Assembly (NCBI GenBank): GCA_016748015.1
Contig: JAAOMT010000483.1
Coordinates: 186,001 to 250,000, forward strand
Source: Geosiphon pyriformis
Taxonomy: Eukaryota > Glomeromycota > Glomeromycetes > Archaeosporales > Geosiphonaceae
Length of the DNA stretch: 64,000 nucleotides
Reading direction: 5' to 3'
This document shows positions 1-10,499 of this stretch, piece by piece; the first letter of the stretch is position 1; the number at the start of each line of letters is the position of its first letter. The notes under the pieces were generated by a model. The model ran no database searches. It was not told where the DNA came from and saw only the letters and a list, made by a program, of their open reading frames with translations. Position numbers and translations under genes: made by a program.

Positions 1-247
1 GATACATGATGAGCTAAAGAAATGTTCATAATAATTGCAACTCCAGCACCCATAAAACCTTTATCCAATCCTAAAGAAAAGATTTACACTCCATTAAATT
101 TATCTTTTATCCATGGCCCAAAAGAGGACCTTAACTTTGTTTCAGTGATAAAAGAAACCATGTTTCCCAAGTTTACATGCCAACGAACTATATTGTCCTG
201 CTTCGCAGGAATGTTCATGCCCCAAACATTGCACGTAGCAAATTTCT
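1..247 (-). pseudogene. LINE-1 ORF2, N-terminus of the endonuclease (partial)
   Basis: Start of an apurinic-like (EEP family) endonuclease domain, which in LINEs nicks target DNA to prime reverse transcription. The minus strand reads KFATCNVWGMNIPAKQ and then, further on, SFITETKLRS; the Glu in ITETK matches the metal-binding Glu of EEP nucleases. The same segment is in LINE-2 at about 14879. The frame is -1 relative to ORF1. A TAG sits directly before KFATCNV and a TAA follows FNGV about 50 codons later, so this copy is broken. The remaining nuclease, RT and RNase H lie outside the window. Confidence 0.8.
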
Positions 248-259
248 AGACCAGACCGC

Positions 260-2149
260 TCATTGGAGTGAAGGCAATAAAGAGGAACCTGAACCAGCAC
301 ACAAGAAATCCAATCTCGCCAAAACAGAACTAACTGAAGCCTCCAGAGCCGACATTTTAGACTCCAAACCACCCACCTTGGTAGTTAGAACCTTCGAACT
401 ACTCGAATTTAAGCCACCACCCATATCAATACTTGGAAAATGGTGATTAGATAATGCCAATTCACCATCCAGAGCCATATCAGAATCCAAACCAGGGGCC
501 AAAGGCACAGATCCAACCAGAAGAGGGGCACCAGAAGATGGAACCATGGGCACCAATTCAACAAAACTCAATTTCCTTAAAATATCAGACACTTGGTCAG
601 CCAACAACTCGAGAGAGCATTCCAAAGATGCCAAGTGAGCATTCAAAGAAGAGTCGACAAGTGTAGAAGAAGGAGAACCACCACCCAAATCTGGGGTCAT
701 ACAGTGAGAGGAATCAGCACCAAGACCAAAACCAGAAGGAGAGCCACCAGAAGGGAAAGCAAGAGAGACTACCTGGGTCCACGATTTGCCACCAAAAGCA
801 GCAGAGTGGGATATAGGAACATTTTTCTTTGCATATAACTTGGCCAATTGGAGACAATCCACACTAGGAGCACACCTTTTATTAAAATTAATTAAGAAAT
901 CAGAAGATGACGTATCTAATGCATCGCACTCTAAAGCCAAATGTCCAAGATGCCCACATTTTCCACACCAAACCAAATCCAGCCTAACTCAAGAAAGATG
1001 AACACCACCAAAAACAGGCTCAGTGAGAAAAGCAAAATTCAAATCATTCTCGGATTCGAAGCCAACTACAGCACAGCGAACCCTATTGCCAGTGTCCAAT
1101 GAATGATTAATAATACAAGTTCTGCCACCAGTTTTATCCAAAAGATTACTAAGGTCATGTGCTGTTGTTCCCACCGGCAACATAAACAGAAGCATCCTAA
1201 AACAATCCCTAAAGGCCCAGATATCGCAATCTCTCACAGCTTTTGTCATATGCACAGAGTCTTTTTCAATTAAGAAGGACCATTTTGAAGCCAATTGCTC
1301 TGTCTGTCCTAATTTGGTGAATTCCACTACAGCCTTCTGCCACATACCAACCAACTGGATTTTGATTGACTTAATTTGCCCAAACTCAGAAACTGTGGCG
1401 ACGATCATTTCTTTTGGCATATTCATGGGAATTTCTTTGATCACCACAGCCCAATCTGAACGAAGCCCTTGTTTCCTCACATTATTGTTTATAACGATCT
1501 CCTCTTTTTTGGCCAATAATACAGCTTTCCTCATGTTCTCCTCAGATGTAAATGTTAATCAGATAATTCCTTCAAATTTTGAGGAGATAGTGGCCCCCCC
1601 AAAACTATTGATCTTTGAAAAAACCTTCCTGATTAAATGAGTTTTCGCCATTGCCGATTTGCCTTCAACAGCTGAAAGATTGATATCCAAGACAAAAAAT
1701 TTCTTAACTGCCACCTCTATAAGAGTTTTGATGATTTTGGGATCGATCCAGATTTTATCCAAAGGAACCTTTTTCATAAGGGGGGGTGGAAGGGGCTTCA
1801 TCTTTTCATCCATCTCAAAGTCAGGAGAACCAATAATAGAACCAAAATTCACACTAGTATTCACACGTTTAGTCTTGGGAGTATTAACAGCTGAACCCAA
1901 AAGAAAATCATCAAAACCACCAGACATACTAACATTCTCATCATCATTAGAAAGGCTTTCTACATCGGAATATACACTAGCACTAGAACCAGACTTCAAA
2001 GAAATATTCTTTTTATCACCAGAGTGTTTAAAATTACCAAGAAAAGTTTTCTTTTTTTGTGAAAAGGAACCACCAGTAGAACTGTGAAACATGCCCTTAG
2101 AAGCCTTCTTACTAAACATGCTGCCACTAGAAGCAGCCTTTGAATCCAT
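260..2149 (-). pseudogene. LINE-1 ORF1, RNA-binding protein with zinc knuckle
   Basis: ORF1 protein of a LINE, expected to coat element RNA. The frame starts at a true ATG (MDSKAASSG) and runs about 630 codons with only two internal stops, both TGA (1559-1561 and 989-991), so it is a nearly intact gene killed by point changes. Order of parts: Ser/Lys-rich N-terminus; a beta-alpha-beta stretch resembling an RRM (VVIKEIPMNMPKEMI, then KSIKIQLVGMWQKAVVEF); one CCHC zinc knuckle at 926-967 (CX2CX4HX4C); a low-complexity Ser/Gly/Leu-rich tail. It aligns with LINE-2 ORF1, where the first TGA site reads Arg, suggesting CGA to TGA. The second is probably TGG to TGA. It ends in an ATGA overlap with the ORF2 region. 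Confidence 0.85.
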
Positions 2150-2269
2150 GACAAAGAGGTTATTAGTTAAAGAAATATTGATATAATACTAATAAGAGAA
2201 AAACAAAAACTTCTTCTTCAGAAAAATAACTCGTTGAGGGTTTTTTGGGAGTAAAAAAAAAAGAATTAA

Positions 2270-2676
2270 ATTTATTTAAATATTAATATTAACAATTATA
2301 ATATTTAAATTGTAAATTAAAAATAACAATTATATATTTTAGCTATTAAATAAAAATAAAAAAATAAAAAATAAAACAAATATAATTATAAACTGGAAAA
2401 ATTAATTTATTAATTTCAAAAACAATATAACCAAAAAAAAATTAACCAACTTAATCTTAAAAAAAAATTTTAAAAAACAATATTTTTTTTATTAATATAA
2501 ATTAATAAATAAAAACAGTATTAATAACAAAAAAATCTTAAAATAAATAATAGCATAAAATTATAAACCAGCAGATTTTAACTTAAATAAACAATTTTAT
2601 TAAAAATATAATATATAAATTAAAATTTTAAAAAAATAAAAATATTTTTTAATAGATTTTAATTTGTTTTAAGAAC

Positions 2677-2716
<40 letters not shown>

Positions 2717-2750
2717 ATTAATATTTAATACATAAAACTTTATAAAAAAA
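2270..2750. other. AT-rich spacer between two head-to-head LINEs
   Basis: Almost pure A/T with many short A and T runs. I see no coding potential or structured RNA. It separates the 5' ends of LINE-1 (minus) and LINE-2 (plus) and contains a TTA microsatellite. Exact LINE 5' ends cannot be fixed from one copy; the right limit is set by similarity between about 2750-2830 and the region just upstream of LINE-3 (about 20990-21080). Confidence 0.6.
2677..2715. repeat. (TTA)13 microsatellite
   Basis: Thirteen uninterrupted TTA units, the longest pure trinucleotide run noticed in the window, in the AT-rich spacer upstream of LINE-2. Confidence 0.95.
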
Positions 2751-2829
2751 AAAAATTTCTTTCTTTTCTTTATTCCAAATTCCCAAAAAAGAGTCAAAAA
2801 AGTTTTTTGAAAGAAGTTTTTTTACTATT

Positions 2830-3300
2830 CAGTACAATAAATTCAAACCGTTTTTGCTTAATTACAAGGCCACTGTTGGTCCTAGTATTGTTGTCATGAA
2901 AAAAACTCTCAAGGATTCTGGTTCTGATGCTGGTATCAAGTTTGTTGTGTCAAAAAAAAAGAAAAAGAAGTGCTTTGAAAGATAGTGTTGGTGACAAGAA
3001 AATTTTTACTAAGATATTGAGTGATCATTTATGATGCTTTGAGATTAGTAACACTACTGAATCTGATAGTGTAAATATGGAAGAGAAGTGTTTAGTTAAG
3101 AAAACCAGCTTTAATTATGATAAAGGTAGTGCTTTTACTAGAGAAAATATGGATCAAACACTTAAAAGTTCAAAGATACTAACCAAAAAAGCATTGAGAA
3201 AACCACTAGAAAAAATTAATTTTTTGAGTAATGATAATAATAATATTTTGTCAGATACTTCTTTAATACTTCCTTCTCTCTTGAAAATTCTGGTTGATGT
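2830..3300 (+). pseudogene. LINE-2 ORF1, N-terminal part
   Basis: First part of the LINE-2 ORF1 protein, continued at 13484. It includes a basic stretch (VVSKKKKKK), the phrase TTESDSVNMEEKCLVKKTS and then SLLKILVDV, where element A interrupts codon order. LINE-1 has matching text (GDKKNISLKSGSS, VESLSNDDENVSMSG). A frameshift near 2975 and a TGA near 3032 break it. The start is uncertain: there is no good ATG at the position of the LINE-1 start, and the first reading begins near YKATVGPSIVVMKK. Confidence 0.7.
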
Positions 3301-4175
3301 TGTTACAGGTGATTATTTCTACTGTCAAATCAAATAACAAATCCGTAACTTGGTGCTCAAAGCTAATTGCAGTTGATATTGATCTGAAGATTTAGTCTCT
3401 GAAAGTTTTGGTTGAGTCCTTTGTATAATGAACAGAGATTCAATAGTGTCGATAGTAGATGTATCCTTCCAAGAGTTTTCCCAATTTCTTTCTCAGCATG
3501 GTGGCCAGATTTAGTCTGGCAGTCATGCCCTTCTGGTAAGCTATCCGATAATATATATAAAACCCTACCCTTATTTCTGGGTCTTTTACCAGGCTATTCT
3601 TGACATCAATAACTTAGCGCTTAATCTTTTAATCAATTAGTATACAACAACAAAATCAAAAAATGAAAGAAAATAAAATAAATAAAAAATAAAAGTAAAG
3701 AAAGTAAAGAAAATAAGCCAAGGCAATTTGGTCCGTTAGTATTTTGTCAATAGCCGTGATCAAGAACTATTGTTCTAGTGTGGTTAAGTATCAATTATTA
3801 TCAACATGAAGTATTGATAGTGGAGAGTAAATTGAAATATGGAATGATTATTTATTTGATGATTAGTTTCTTGGCTAAGGATTCTGTGGTATCAATTCTG
3901 TCTTTTCTGTTTTTAACACTACTGCTATATATACATAATTGAGATTCCTCAATTTTTTGATTCTTTATGACAGGAATCCTGGAATTCCTGAAATCCTGCA
4001 ATTCTTTTGAGAGGAATCCTGGAATTCTGGAATCCTGCAATTCCTCATTGAGAATCCTGAAATTCCTGGAATCCTGCAATTCTTGAGAGGAATCCTGGAA
4101 TTCCACATTTACTATGCTTACTTCTGATTGGCTAATAATTATGCTAATATAATTCCTATATTTTTATGAGTAACA
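3301..4175 (-). repeat. 3' LTR of element A
   Basis: 875 bp, TGTTA at one end and TAACA at the other. It carries a TATA box (CTATATATACATAA, 3925-3938, read on the minus strand as TTATGTATATATAG), an upstream array of CCTGGAATTCC-like units (3968-4106), a 25-bp imperfect palindrome (3748-3772) and a hairpin just left of it. The open frame seen across 3852-4106 is only the translation of the array and is not a gene. Confidence 0.93.
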
Positions 4176-4205
4176 TTATTCCCTCCTTTTAATATTGAGC
4201 TCCGT
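4176..4205 (-). promoter_or_regulatory. Polypurine tract of element A
   Basis: On the minus strand the sequence directly before the 3' LTR reads GAGCTCAATATTAAAAGGAG and then GGAATAA. A purine run abutting the LTR is the expected primer for plus-strand DNA synthesis. The GGAGCTCA-type text is shared with elements B, D2, E and F, partly because it also codes the end of the extra ORF. Confidence 0.8.
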
Positions 4206-5000
4206 TGAAATCTAACTCATGTAATTCCCCCTCTTGAAGTATTTCCTGGATTTTGTTTTCGAGAATTACTTGTGTTATTTGGGTCTGTAATGCTTCAAAT
4301 TGAGCATTGGTGATTTTTCCCAATTAATTACTAGTCACCATATCCATTTCTCTGTTGAGCAATATTTTTGGTTTATCCTAAAATGCTGTGTGTATTCGGT
4401 ATATGGCTCGGGCTTGTGTGGATAAGTTGTTCTTTCCCAAAAATGTTCTAATTGTTGTAGTATTCTTTTGTCGAATAATCGCTTTGTTTTATCCATATAT
4501 AGATTCTGAATGTTTACATGTTGTCCCAAGTAAAAATAACAATAGTTTCGTGGAAATTGTTGTATCCACCAATTCCAAGTTTCTTTAGTCAACTCTTGAT
4601 ATAGTGACTCTTTTGTCAATTCTTTGATTATTGCTAATTTTACTTTCGCAATGATTTTGTCCACTGTATTTTCAGTTTTTTTCTGTGTTCTGAGTTGTAA
4701 TGTCTTTCTAGTATCTTGATATCGAATAGTTTATTGATTGATTGTAATCTCCATTTCCTGGTGTTGGATTAATTGAAAGAGTTGTTATGCTAATGAGTGA
4801 ATATTGTCTGTAATTTCCATTTTTCTGATATTTCCTGTCACATTTACCATGTCTTTATATATTCTTTTGATGAATCAATTTAACATGTTGTTGTCGATAA
4901 TAATGATTGGTTCCAGATCTTGTGGAATCTCATTTGGTTGGACTAGTATTCTCTGTACTCCTAATCATGGAATATTACTGGTAGATAGTAGTGTGATGTT
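4176..5000 (-). pseudogene. Element A post-integrase ORF (unknown function)
   Basis: Coding remains between integrase and 3' LTR, clearest at 4335-4664 (MDKIIAKVKLAIIKELTKES, later NIQNLYMDKTKRLFDKRI). The same region exists in B (49603-50259), D2 (63250-63930) and E (39960-40638), and shared words such as NLYMDxTK and YKxxxxxYxxF show that it is under coding constraint across families. No signal peptide or membrane segment is visible, so it does not look like an envelope gene. It is rich in Lys, Gln, Leu and probably helical. Function unknown. Confidence 0.55.
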
Positions 5001-5004
5001 GTGA

Positions 5005-6110
5005 TATGGCTTCAGTCAATCTCTATGTGCTGCTTTGGTTAAAATTTTGTTATTCAATCTTAATTTGTAAGCTCCATTTTCTAGAATTTCTTCTATGTGA
5101 AATGGTCCGTCCCATTTGGGGTCAAATTTTTCACTTCATTGTTTTTCTGCTTTGGTATGATGTAGTAATACTTTGTCTTCGATCTTGAATTCAACTGGTT
5201 TGTCTGGTAGTTGACTATCATGTCTTTCTTTTAGTGTTTCTTGTGACTTTTGAATATTATCAGCTGCTCTTTTTTGTTTGTTTTCCAATGTTTCTATTAA
5301 GTCATATGTTCTTCTCAGCAATGTTTCTTGAAAATTTTCCTCTGTTATTGGTTCAGCTGGATATGTATTAATTTCTCTCTCTACTGGTAACGTTGCTATT
5401 CTCTCATATACTAATTCAAATGGTGTTGCTTGTGTAGTATCCTGTTTCGTTGTCCGATAAGCAAATAGTACTGATGGTATAAACAAATCCCAATTGTTCT
5501 GGTTTTCTTGGCTGAGCTTGGTTATTGTTTCACACAATGTTCTGTTGAATCTTTCTACCAATCTGTTGGTTTGTGGATGGTATAGTAATGATAATGGTCT
5601 TTTGATTCCGAATCTTTGGCTCAATTCAGTTAATGTTCTGTTCACAAAATGAGTTCCTTGGTCTGACAATAATTCTTTTGGACATTCATGTCGACAAATC
5701 AACTCCTGATAAACGAATTTGGCAACGGATTCTGCATCCGCTCTTTGAATTGCTTTTGCCTCTGGCCATTTAGTGAGATAGTCTATAGCTACTGCTATGT
5801 ATCTGTTTCCTCTACTGGTGATTGTTAATGGTCCAACTAAATCAATTTCCATACGGTCAAATGGTTGTCCTACTTTGATTGGTCTTAATGGTTTACTGGG
5901 TCTTGTTCCTCCTCTTCACTGACAAGCTTCACAATTTTGAACATATTGAATGATGTCTGGATACATTGATGGCCAATAGTATCTTTTTCTAGTTCTTTCC
6001 ATGGTTGCTTCTTTGTGAAAATGTCCTGCTGTTGGATTTGAGTGCATGTTGAATAATATTGTCTCTTTTTTTGGCTCTGTAATTACTTTGGTTAGTTGGT
6101 CCGGATCTTT
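5005..6110 (-). pseudogene. Element A integrase
   Basis: Integrase, which joins element cDNA to host DNA. The N-terminal HHCC zinc finger reads HFHKEAT, then NCEAC (about 6060-5930). The catalytic core is open from 5852 to 5136: Asp of MEIDLVGPL (residue 4), Asp of SDQGTHF (64) and Glu of NRLVERF (100), an exact D-D35-E spacing. After a TGA at 5136-5138 (probably from TGG) the frame continues as FDPKWDGPFHIEEIL, the GPY/F-like C-terminal module of gypsy integrases. One stop also lies between zinc finger and core (CEACQ*RGG). The catalytic residues survive, but the protein is cut into three pieces. Confidence 0.88.
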
Positions 6111-6319
6111 TCTATTTTTCCAATAAAGTATATTTTGGTGAGTGATAAAATATTTTGATTGTTGTTTGATCCTCTTTCATTTTGTATAAGATAAATTCTC
6201 CTTGAACTGTTGAGTATTTAGATAATGTTACAATTGTTAATATTTTTGTATGTTCATCTTTTGTTGTATTTTCCATTGGTATTGTTCTGGTTTTATTATA
6301 TCTTTGGGTTGAAATGTTC

Positions 6320-7750
6320 TTAGATTTGTCTTATTCGCAATAAACCATCAGCATTTCCATTGTCTTTTCCCTTTTTGTAATATATAGTATAATTGTATGG
6401 TGTGAGTGCCATTTTCCATCTTAACTGTCTTCCATCTCCAAATTTTTGTTTTTGGAATGATATCAATCCCTTGTGATCTGTGTATACTTCAAACTTCTGG
6501 CTCAAGTATTCTTTCCATTTCATGATGGCCCAGTATATTGCTAAGTGTTCTTGTTCCGGTGTTCCATAGTTCTTTTTGGCTGGTGTTAAACCTCTGCTGG
6601 CATATGCTACTGAATGTTCTCTGCTGTCTGATCCTCTCTGAAATAATACTGCTCCCAATGCTTGGCTGGATGCATCAGTGGTGATGATGAATGGTTTGCT
6701 GTAATCTGGATAGATCAGTACTGGAACTTGGATGAGCTTTTTCCTTAGAATATCAAAAGCTTCTTGTTGACTTTCTGTCCATTCATATTTCGCATTTTTG
6801 TTTTGTAGTTGATTGAGTGGCTGTGCTATCTTGGAAAAGTTCTTGATAAAATGATGATAGTAGCTGGCAAATCCCAAAAATGATTTCAGTTCTGTTATAT
6901 TGGTTGGTACTGAAAAGTTTTTTACTATCTCTATTTTCTCTGGATCTGTTTTGATGCCGTCTTTGCTGACTATGTGTCTCAAGAATTTGAGTTCCATCTT
7001 GCCAAAAAAGCACTTTGTCGCATTTAACTTCAGTCCTGCTCTTCTTAGTCTTTTGAACACTTGTTGAAGATAATAAAGATGATCATCAAACATCTTTGAG
7101 AATACATTGGTGTCGTCCAAGTATACAACTACTGATTTCCACAATAAGTCCATATAAACAATTTCCATTAGCCATTGGAAAGTCGCTGGGGCATTGGTTA
7201 AGCCGAATGACATTACTTCAAATTCGAAATTCCCTTTTCTAGTAGTAAATGCCGTCTTTTCTTTGTCAGCTGGATTCATGGCTACTTGCCAGTATCCACT
7301 GTCCAAATCTAATATGGAGAACTATTTGTTCCCACCGAAAGCATCAAATAATTCCTGTATTCATGGAGTTGGATAACTGTTTCCACGAGTTACACCATTG
7401 AGTTTCCTGTAGTCTACACAAAACTGGATTTTTCTATTTTTCTTATGGACGAGTACCACTGGTGACGACCATGGACTTATTGATGGTTAAATTAGCCTGT
7501 TGTTAAGCATTCTGTTTATCTCTTGATAAATAATCTCATGGCTGGCTGGTGGCACTCTGTATGCTCTTTGTTTGATTGGCATTGTATCTCCAGTCTTGAT
7601 CTGATGTTGGATGATGTCAGTTCGGCCAAACTCATTTTCGCTGGCAAAGATGTCATTGAAATTGTTAAGTAACATTTTGAGCTGCATACATTGGAGTGGA
7701 TCTAAGTTTCTCATGTTCATTTGTTCCAATTGTTCTGGTTGGAGCAAATA
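6320..7750 (-). pseudogene. Element A reverse transcriptase-RNase H
   Basis: RT and RNase H of the Ty3/gypsy kind. The region from DIIQHQIKTGDTMPIKQRAY (7747-7487) leads into RT; after a TAA at 7487-7489 and two more stops the frame is open from 7306 to 6320. The RT active site is VVYLDDTN (Asp-Asp at 7117-7112), preceded by FGLTNAPATFQ. RNase H follows with Asp of TTDASS (residue 211 of the 328-residue open frame), Glu of EQEHLAIY (253), Asp of YTDHKG (277) and Asp of GNADGLL (320), so all four metal ligands are kept. The usual YxDD tail residue is Thr here (YLDDT), as in C, E and D2. Confidence 0.9.
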
Positions 7751-7804
7751 ACATTCATCTCGTCCATAGATTGTTTGTGATGTAATGTCAACATATCCAC
7801 AAAG

Positions 7805-8899
7805 TTATGGAAAGTCTGGAATGGGGTTTGGTGGTTGGTCTTCTATTTCTGTGGTTAAATATCCAATGGTTATTCTTTTTGGTATGCTGATGACATTGCC
7901 AGTATTGTTGTAGATGGGAATTTTTATGCTGCTATAGCTTTTGGCTGGTATGTGGAAATTGATCAACCCAATCTCTCCCGATTCACAAAGAGTTGCTTCC
8001 ACTTCAAACATCTGTTCTTGCTCCTTTTCCTTTCTTTCTATTGCTAACATGTACTGGCTATATGGTGGAATGGAAATAGCTTGACCAGTTGAGATAATTT
8101 TTCCTTGGCCAACAATTTCTTCCTCTGTCATGTTAACTGATACATCTATTCTACCTGTGGATCTGAATCTCTGTATTCCTCTCACTGTGATTCCTAATTC
8201 CTCCCTCTTTCTCACTGATACTAACTGAGCTATTCTAACCAGAGGCAGGAATATTGCCTGTGCTATCTTTTCATTGGGCTCTATTACATAGGCCTTTTCT
8301 GAGTCATTTTGTAGCATAGCAATGATATTTTCTATATATCCTGTGTCAATTATTCCTCCTCTTATATTAATCTCTCTTTTTGCTAAACTACTCCTAGATG
8401 CTAATTGAACCATGATTGTTGCCAGAATTTCTAGTGCTATTTTTAGATTAAGGCAGGTGTGTGAATGTGGTTCCAATTTGATGGCATCTTTTCCTGGATA
8501 TCTCAGATCAAACCCTGCATTAGTATCATGCACACATTCTGGCATAATACCTTTCCCATTGTCACTATACCATTTCAACTCTTGTTCCTTGGAAAGATCT
8601 GGTAGTGCAATGTATTGTTCATAGTTTACCTCGGAGTTTGTATCTGAGTTAGAATCATTGTCATTGTCATTGCCATTTTGAATGGAGTTTGAACCGTTGT
8701 TGTCACCGTCATTGTTGGAGTTTGAATCGTGATCAATCGGCGATTCTGATTCTGATTCTGATGTGCAGCTGCTGATTGGTTTTTCCTCTTCCAGGATCAT
8801 GTAGATCATGCGTGGTGGTGGATTGTAAATGAGATCACACTCATCACAATACTGGAAGTCACAGAGAATTAGGCAGTGTTGACATAGTCGAGCATTCAA
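7805..8899 (-). pseudogene. Element A dUTPase domain with Cys motif and PR-RT linker
   Basis: A 364-residue open stretch of the polyprotein; the first codon is TTG, so it is a segment, not a separate gene. A Cys motif comes first (C6, C9, C13, C18, C21), then a Ser/Asn/Asp linker (45-95), then a trimeric-type dUTPase with its five motifs in order: AGFDL (128-132), ASRSSLA (167-173), GGIIDTGYI (181-189), KIAQAIFLP (211-219) and RGIQRFRSTGR (240-250). dUTPase hydrolyses dUTP to dUMP and limits uracil in cDNA. Motif 5 departs from the usual GFGS core. The last 100 residues end NTGNVISIPKRITIGYL, the linker found before RT in gypsy elements. Confidence in the fold is high; activity is unknown. 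Confidence 0.9.
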
Positions 8900-9438
8900 C
8901 TGCTTTAATCATTGTTCTTGTTCTTCTCTTGTGGGTGCTAATTCTTGGTAGTGTTTGTGGAATTGTTCCGGATCCAGGAGATTTATGATGGGTTCTGTGT
9001 CCCAGTCAAGCTCTAAAGGTTCTGGGGGTTGTCTTTAATCGTTTTTATCTCTTCTGGCATTGCCCCTTTGATTTTTGCAAGTGCCATTTGCCAAATTTTG
9101 TTGTTGTCATGTGGGCAACTGTCCAGTCGTTGTATGGCTCTTCTCCAGGCTGCTTCTATTGGGGTTCCTTTCTTTACCCAGTCACTTATTAGAATCGTGT
9201 ATTGACACAATACGTCACATGTTCTTCCTCATCTAAGAATGTCATGCCACATTCCTTTGTCCAAGAGAGTCTCTCCACAAGCTAAGCATGGCTGATTGTC
9301 CCATTTCCCTACTTGTTTTGGTCTTCCAAAGTGTTCAAGGATGCATGGGCAGCAATAAAACCTAGTTGCCATTGAATATTCTTCATCGTCCCCACAGCAT
9401 GTGCCCATTGATGACAATTTCTTGCCACAATCGACGCA
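8900..9438 (-). pseudogene. Element A Cys-rich module between protease and dUTPase
   Basis: A conserved Cys-rich region of unknown function. It has four Cys pairs: CVDC, a CC pair, FYCCPC and CLACG, followed by a helical stretch (LCQYTILISDWVKKGTPIEA, 9210-9013). Element B has the same pattern with cleaner spacing. It resembles two zinc ribbons. A stop after HDILR (9229) and a 1-base frame change at the C5/G5 run near 9020-9030 break it. D2 reads through the second site in one frame, which shows that this break is decay in A and not a programmed signal. Confidence 0.7.
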
Positions 9439-9719
9439 TATAAGCTTGAGTCAACGATAGGTAGATCGTTGTGGTGTAGTGTAGGTGTTATAAGTGGTGG
9501 TGGTTTGAGTGGTCTATTTTTCTTTTCCTTTCCCTTTATTTTCTTTTTTTTCTTCCTATTCCCAGCTTGAAGTTGGTTCACTCTTGTTGTTGTTGGTCCA
9601 TGTCAAGTCATCGGTTTCCCAGGTAAGTTCTTCTTTTTGTTTTCCTTTTCCCTTGTTGTTGTCATTCCAAGAGAGTATTGGTGGCAGCTCATTGTGCTCT
9701 TCGTCAGCTCACGATACTT

Positions 9720-10473
9720 GGTAGGCTTTCCAGGTAGGCTTTTCTTTCTCCTCCTCCAGCTCGATCAATAGTTTCTCTCTTGGAGGAGTTTTGAAGTGGC
9801 CACACATGGCCGGAACATGTATGTGTTGGCCCTGATACGTTAGCTAGAGTTCCTGGATGTTCTAGTCTAACGTTGCATTGACTTTAGATAGCCACTCATT
9901 ACCAACGAGAGCTTGGTATTGAGTGGCTTCTATTACTAGAACTTTAATGGGAGTCACTATGCCATTGACTTCAAAAGGAAAATCATTGATTTCGCCGATG
10001 GGAGTTTTGGTCACTCCATTGGCTGTGATGATTCTGGCGCTGGCAGCTCGATCAACTCAGTGACTTAATTGATCCATGAGTTGTTTAGTGATTATGCTGC
10101 CAGCTGATCCACTATCTAGAATGAGTTTGATGGAGTGACCATCAACTCTGGCATCCATGTACATTGCTGTTATAGGTTTCTCTTCAAGGGCAGCTCTACT
10201 GAATAATGGTATTGGTGCATTTTCTTTGAGTTCAAAAGGGAAGATGGCTGCTAGGGATTTGTTGCTAGAGATGGTTGCCAGTGGAATGGTGTTGATAGGT
10301 ATGTGCTGATTAGATTCTGTGTTGTTGGATGTGGCATTTTCTGGGGTAACTAGGAAACTTAAATAATGTTGAGAATTTGGGTTTTGAACGCGACTGGTAT
10401 CCAAATTCCAGGTGCGTGATCCTAATAGTGGGTTTAGCAAACTGGGAATTGGTTGGTGAACAACTATCGCCAA
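9720..10473 (-). pseudogene. Element A aspartic protease
   Basis: Retropepsin that would cut the polyprotein. The flap-side start MYMDARVDGHSIKLILDSG carries the catalytic Asp at 10114-10116, in LILDSGSAGSIITKQL. After one TGA (just right of 10056) the same frame continues with IITANGVTKTPIGEI and ALVGNEWLSKV, the C-terminal landmarks of gypsy proteases. Upstream lies a Pro/Asn-rich spacer after the gag zinc knuckle. The frame is shared with the Cys-rich module, so protease, Cys module and dUTPase were one reading frame before decay. Confidence 0.85.
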
Positions 10474-10499
10474 TCTCCAGTTTTAAGTGACTCTGGATC

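Larger units (their letters stand above)
1..2270 (-). mobile_element. LINE-1: non-LTR retrotransposon, 5' part
   Basis: The 5' end of a non-LTR retrotransposon on the minus strand: an AT-rich leader (about 2150-2270), the whole of ORF1 and the first 80 or so codons of ORF2. The rest of ORF2 lies left of the window. Its proteins align in order with those of LINE-2 (2750-20648), so the two are members of one clade but not recent duplicates. Its 5' end faces that of LINE-2 across an AT-rich spacer. In-frame stops mark it as a decayed copy, though its base composition is richer in GC than most of the window. Confidence 0.85.

Noticed and set aside
3301-3358. 5-bp target duplication ATGTT for element A
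   Set aside because: The internal LTR copy at 12605 shows that the LTR begins with T, so the extra T belongs to the LTR and the duplication is ATGT.
3852-4106. 84-codon open frame on the minus strand (MEFQDSSQELQDSR...)
   Set aside because: It is the translation of the GGAATTCC/CCTG repeat array inside the LTR of element A; the other LTR copies do not keep the frame.
9309-9581. Open frame on minus with a Lys-rich start
   Set aside because: It overlaps the Cys-rich module in another frame; only the frame with CVDC...CLACG has homologues in B and D2.
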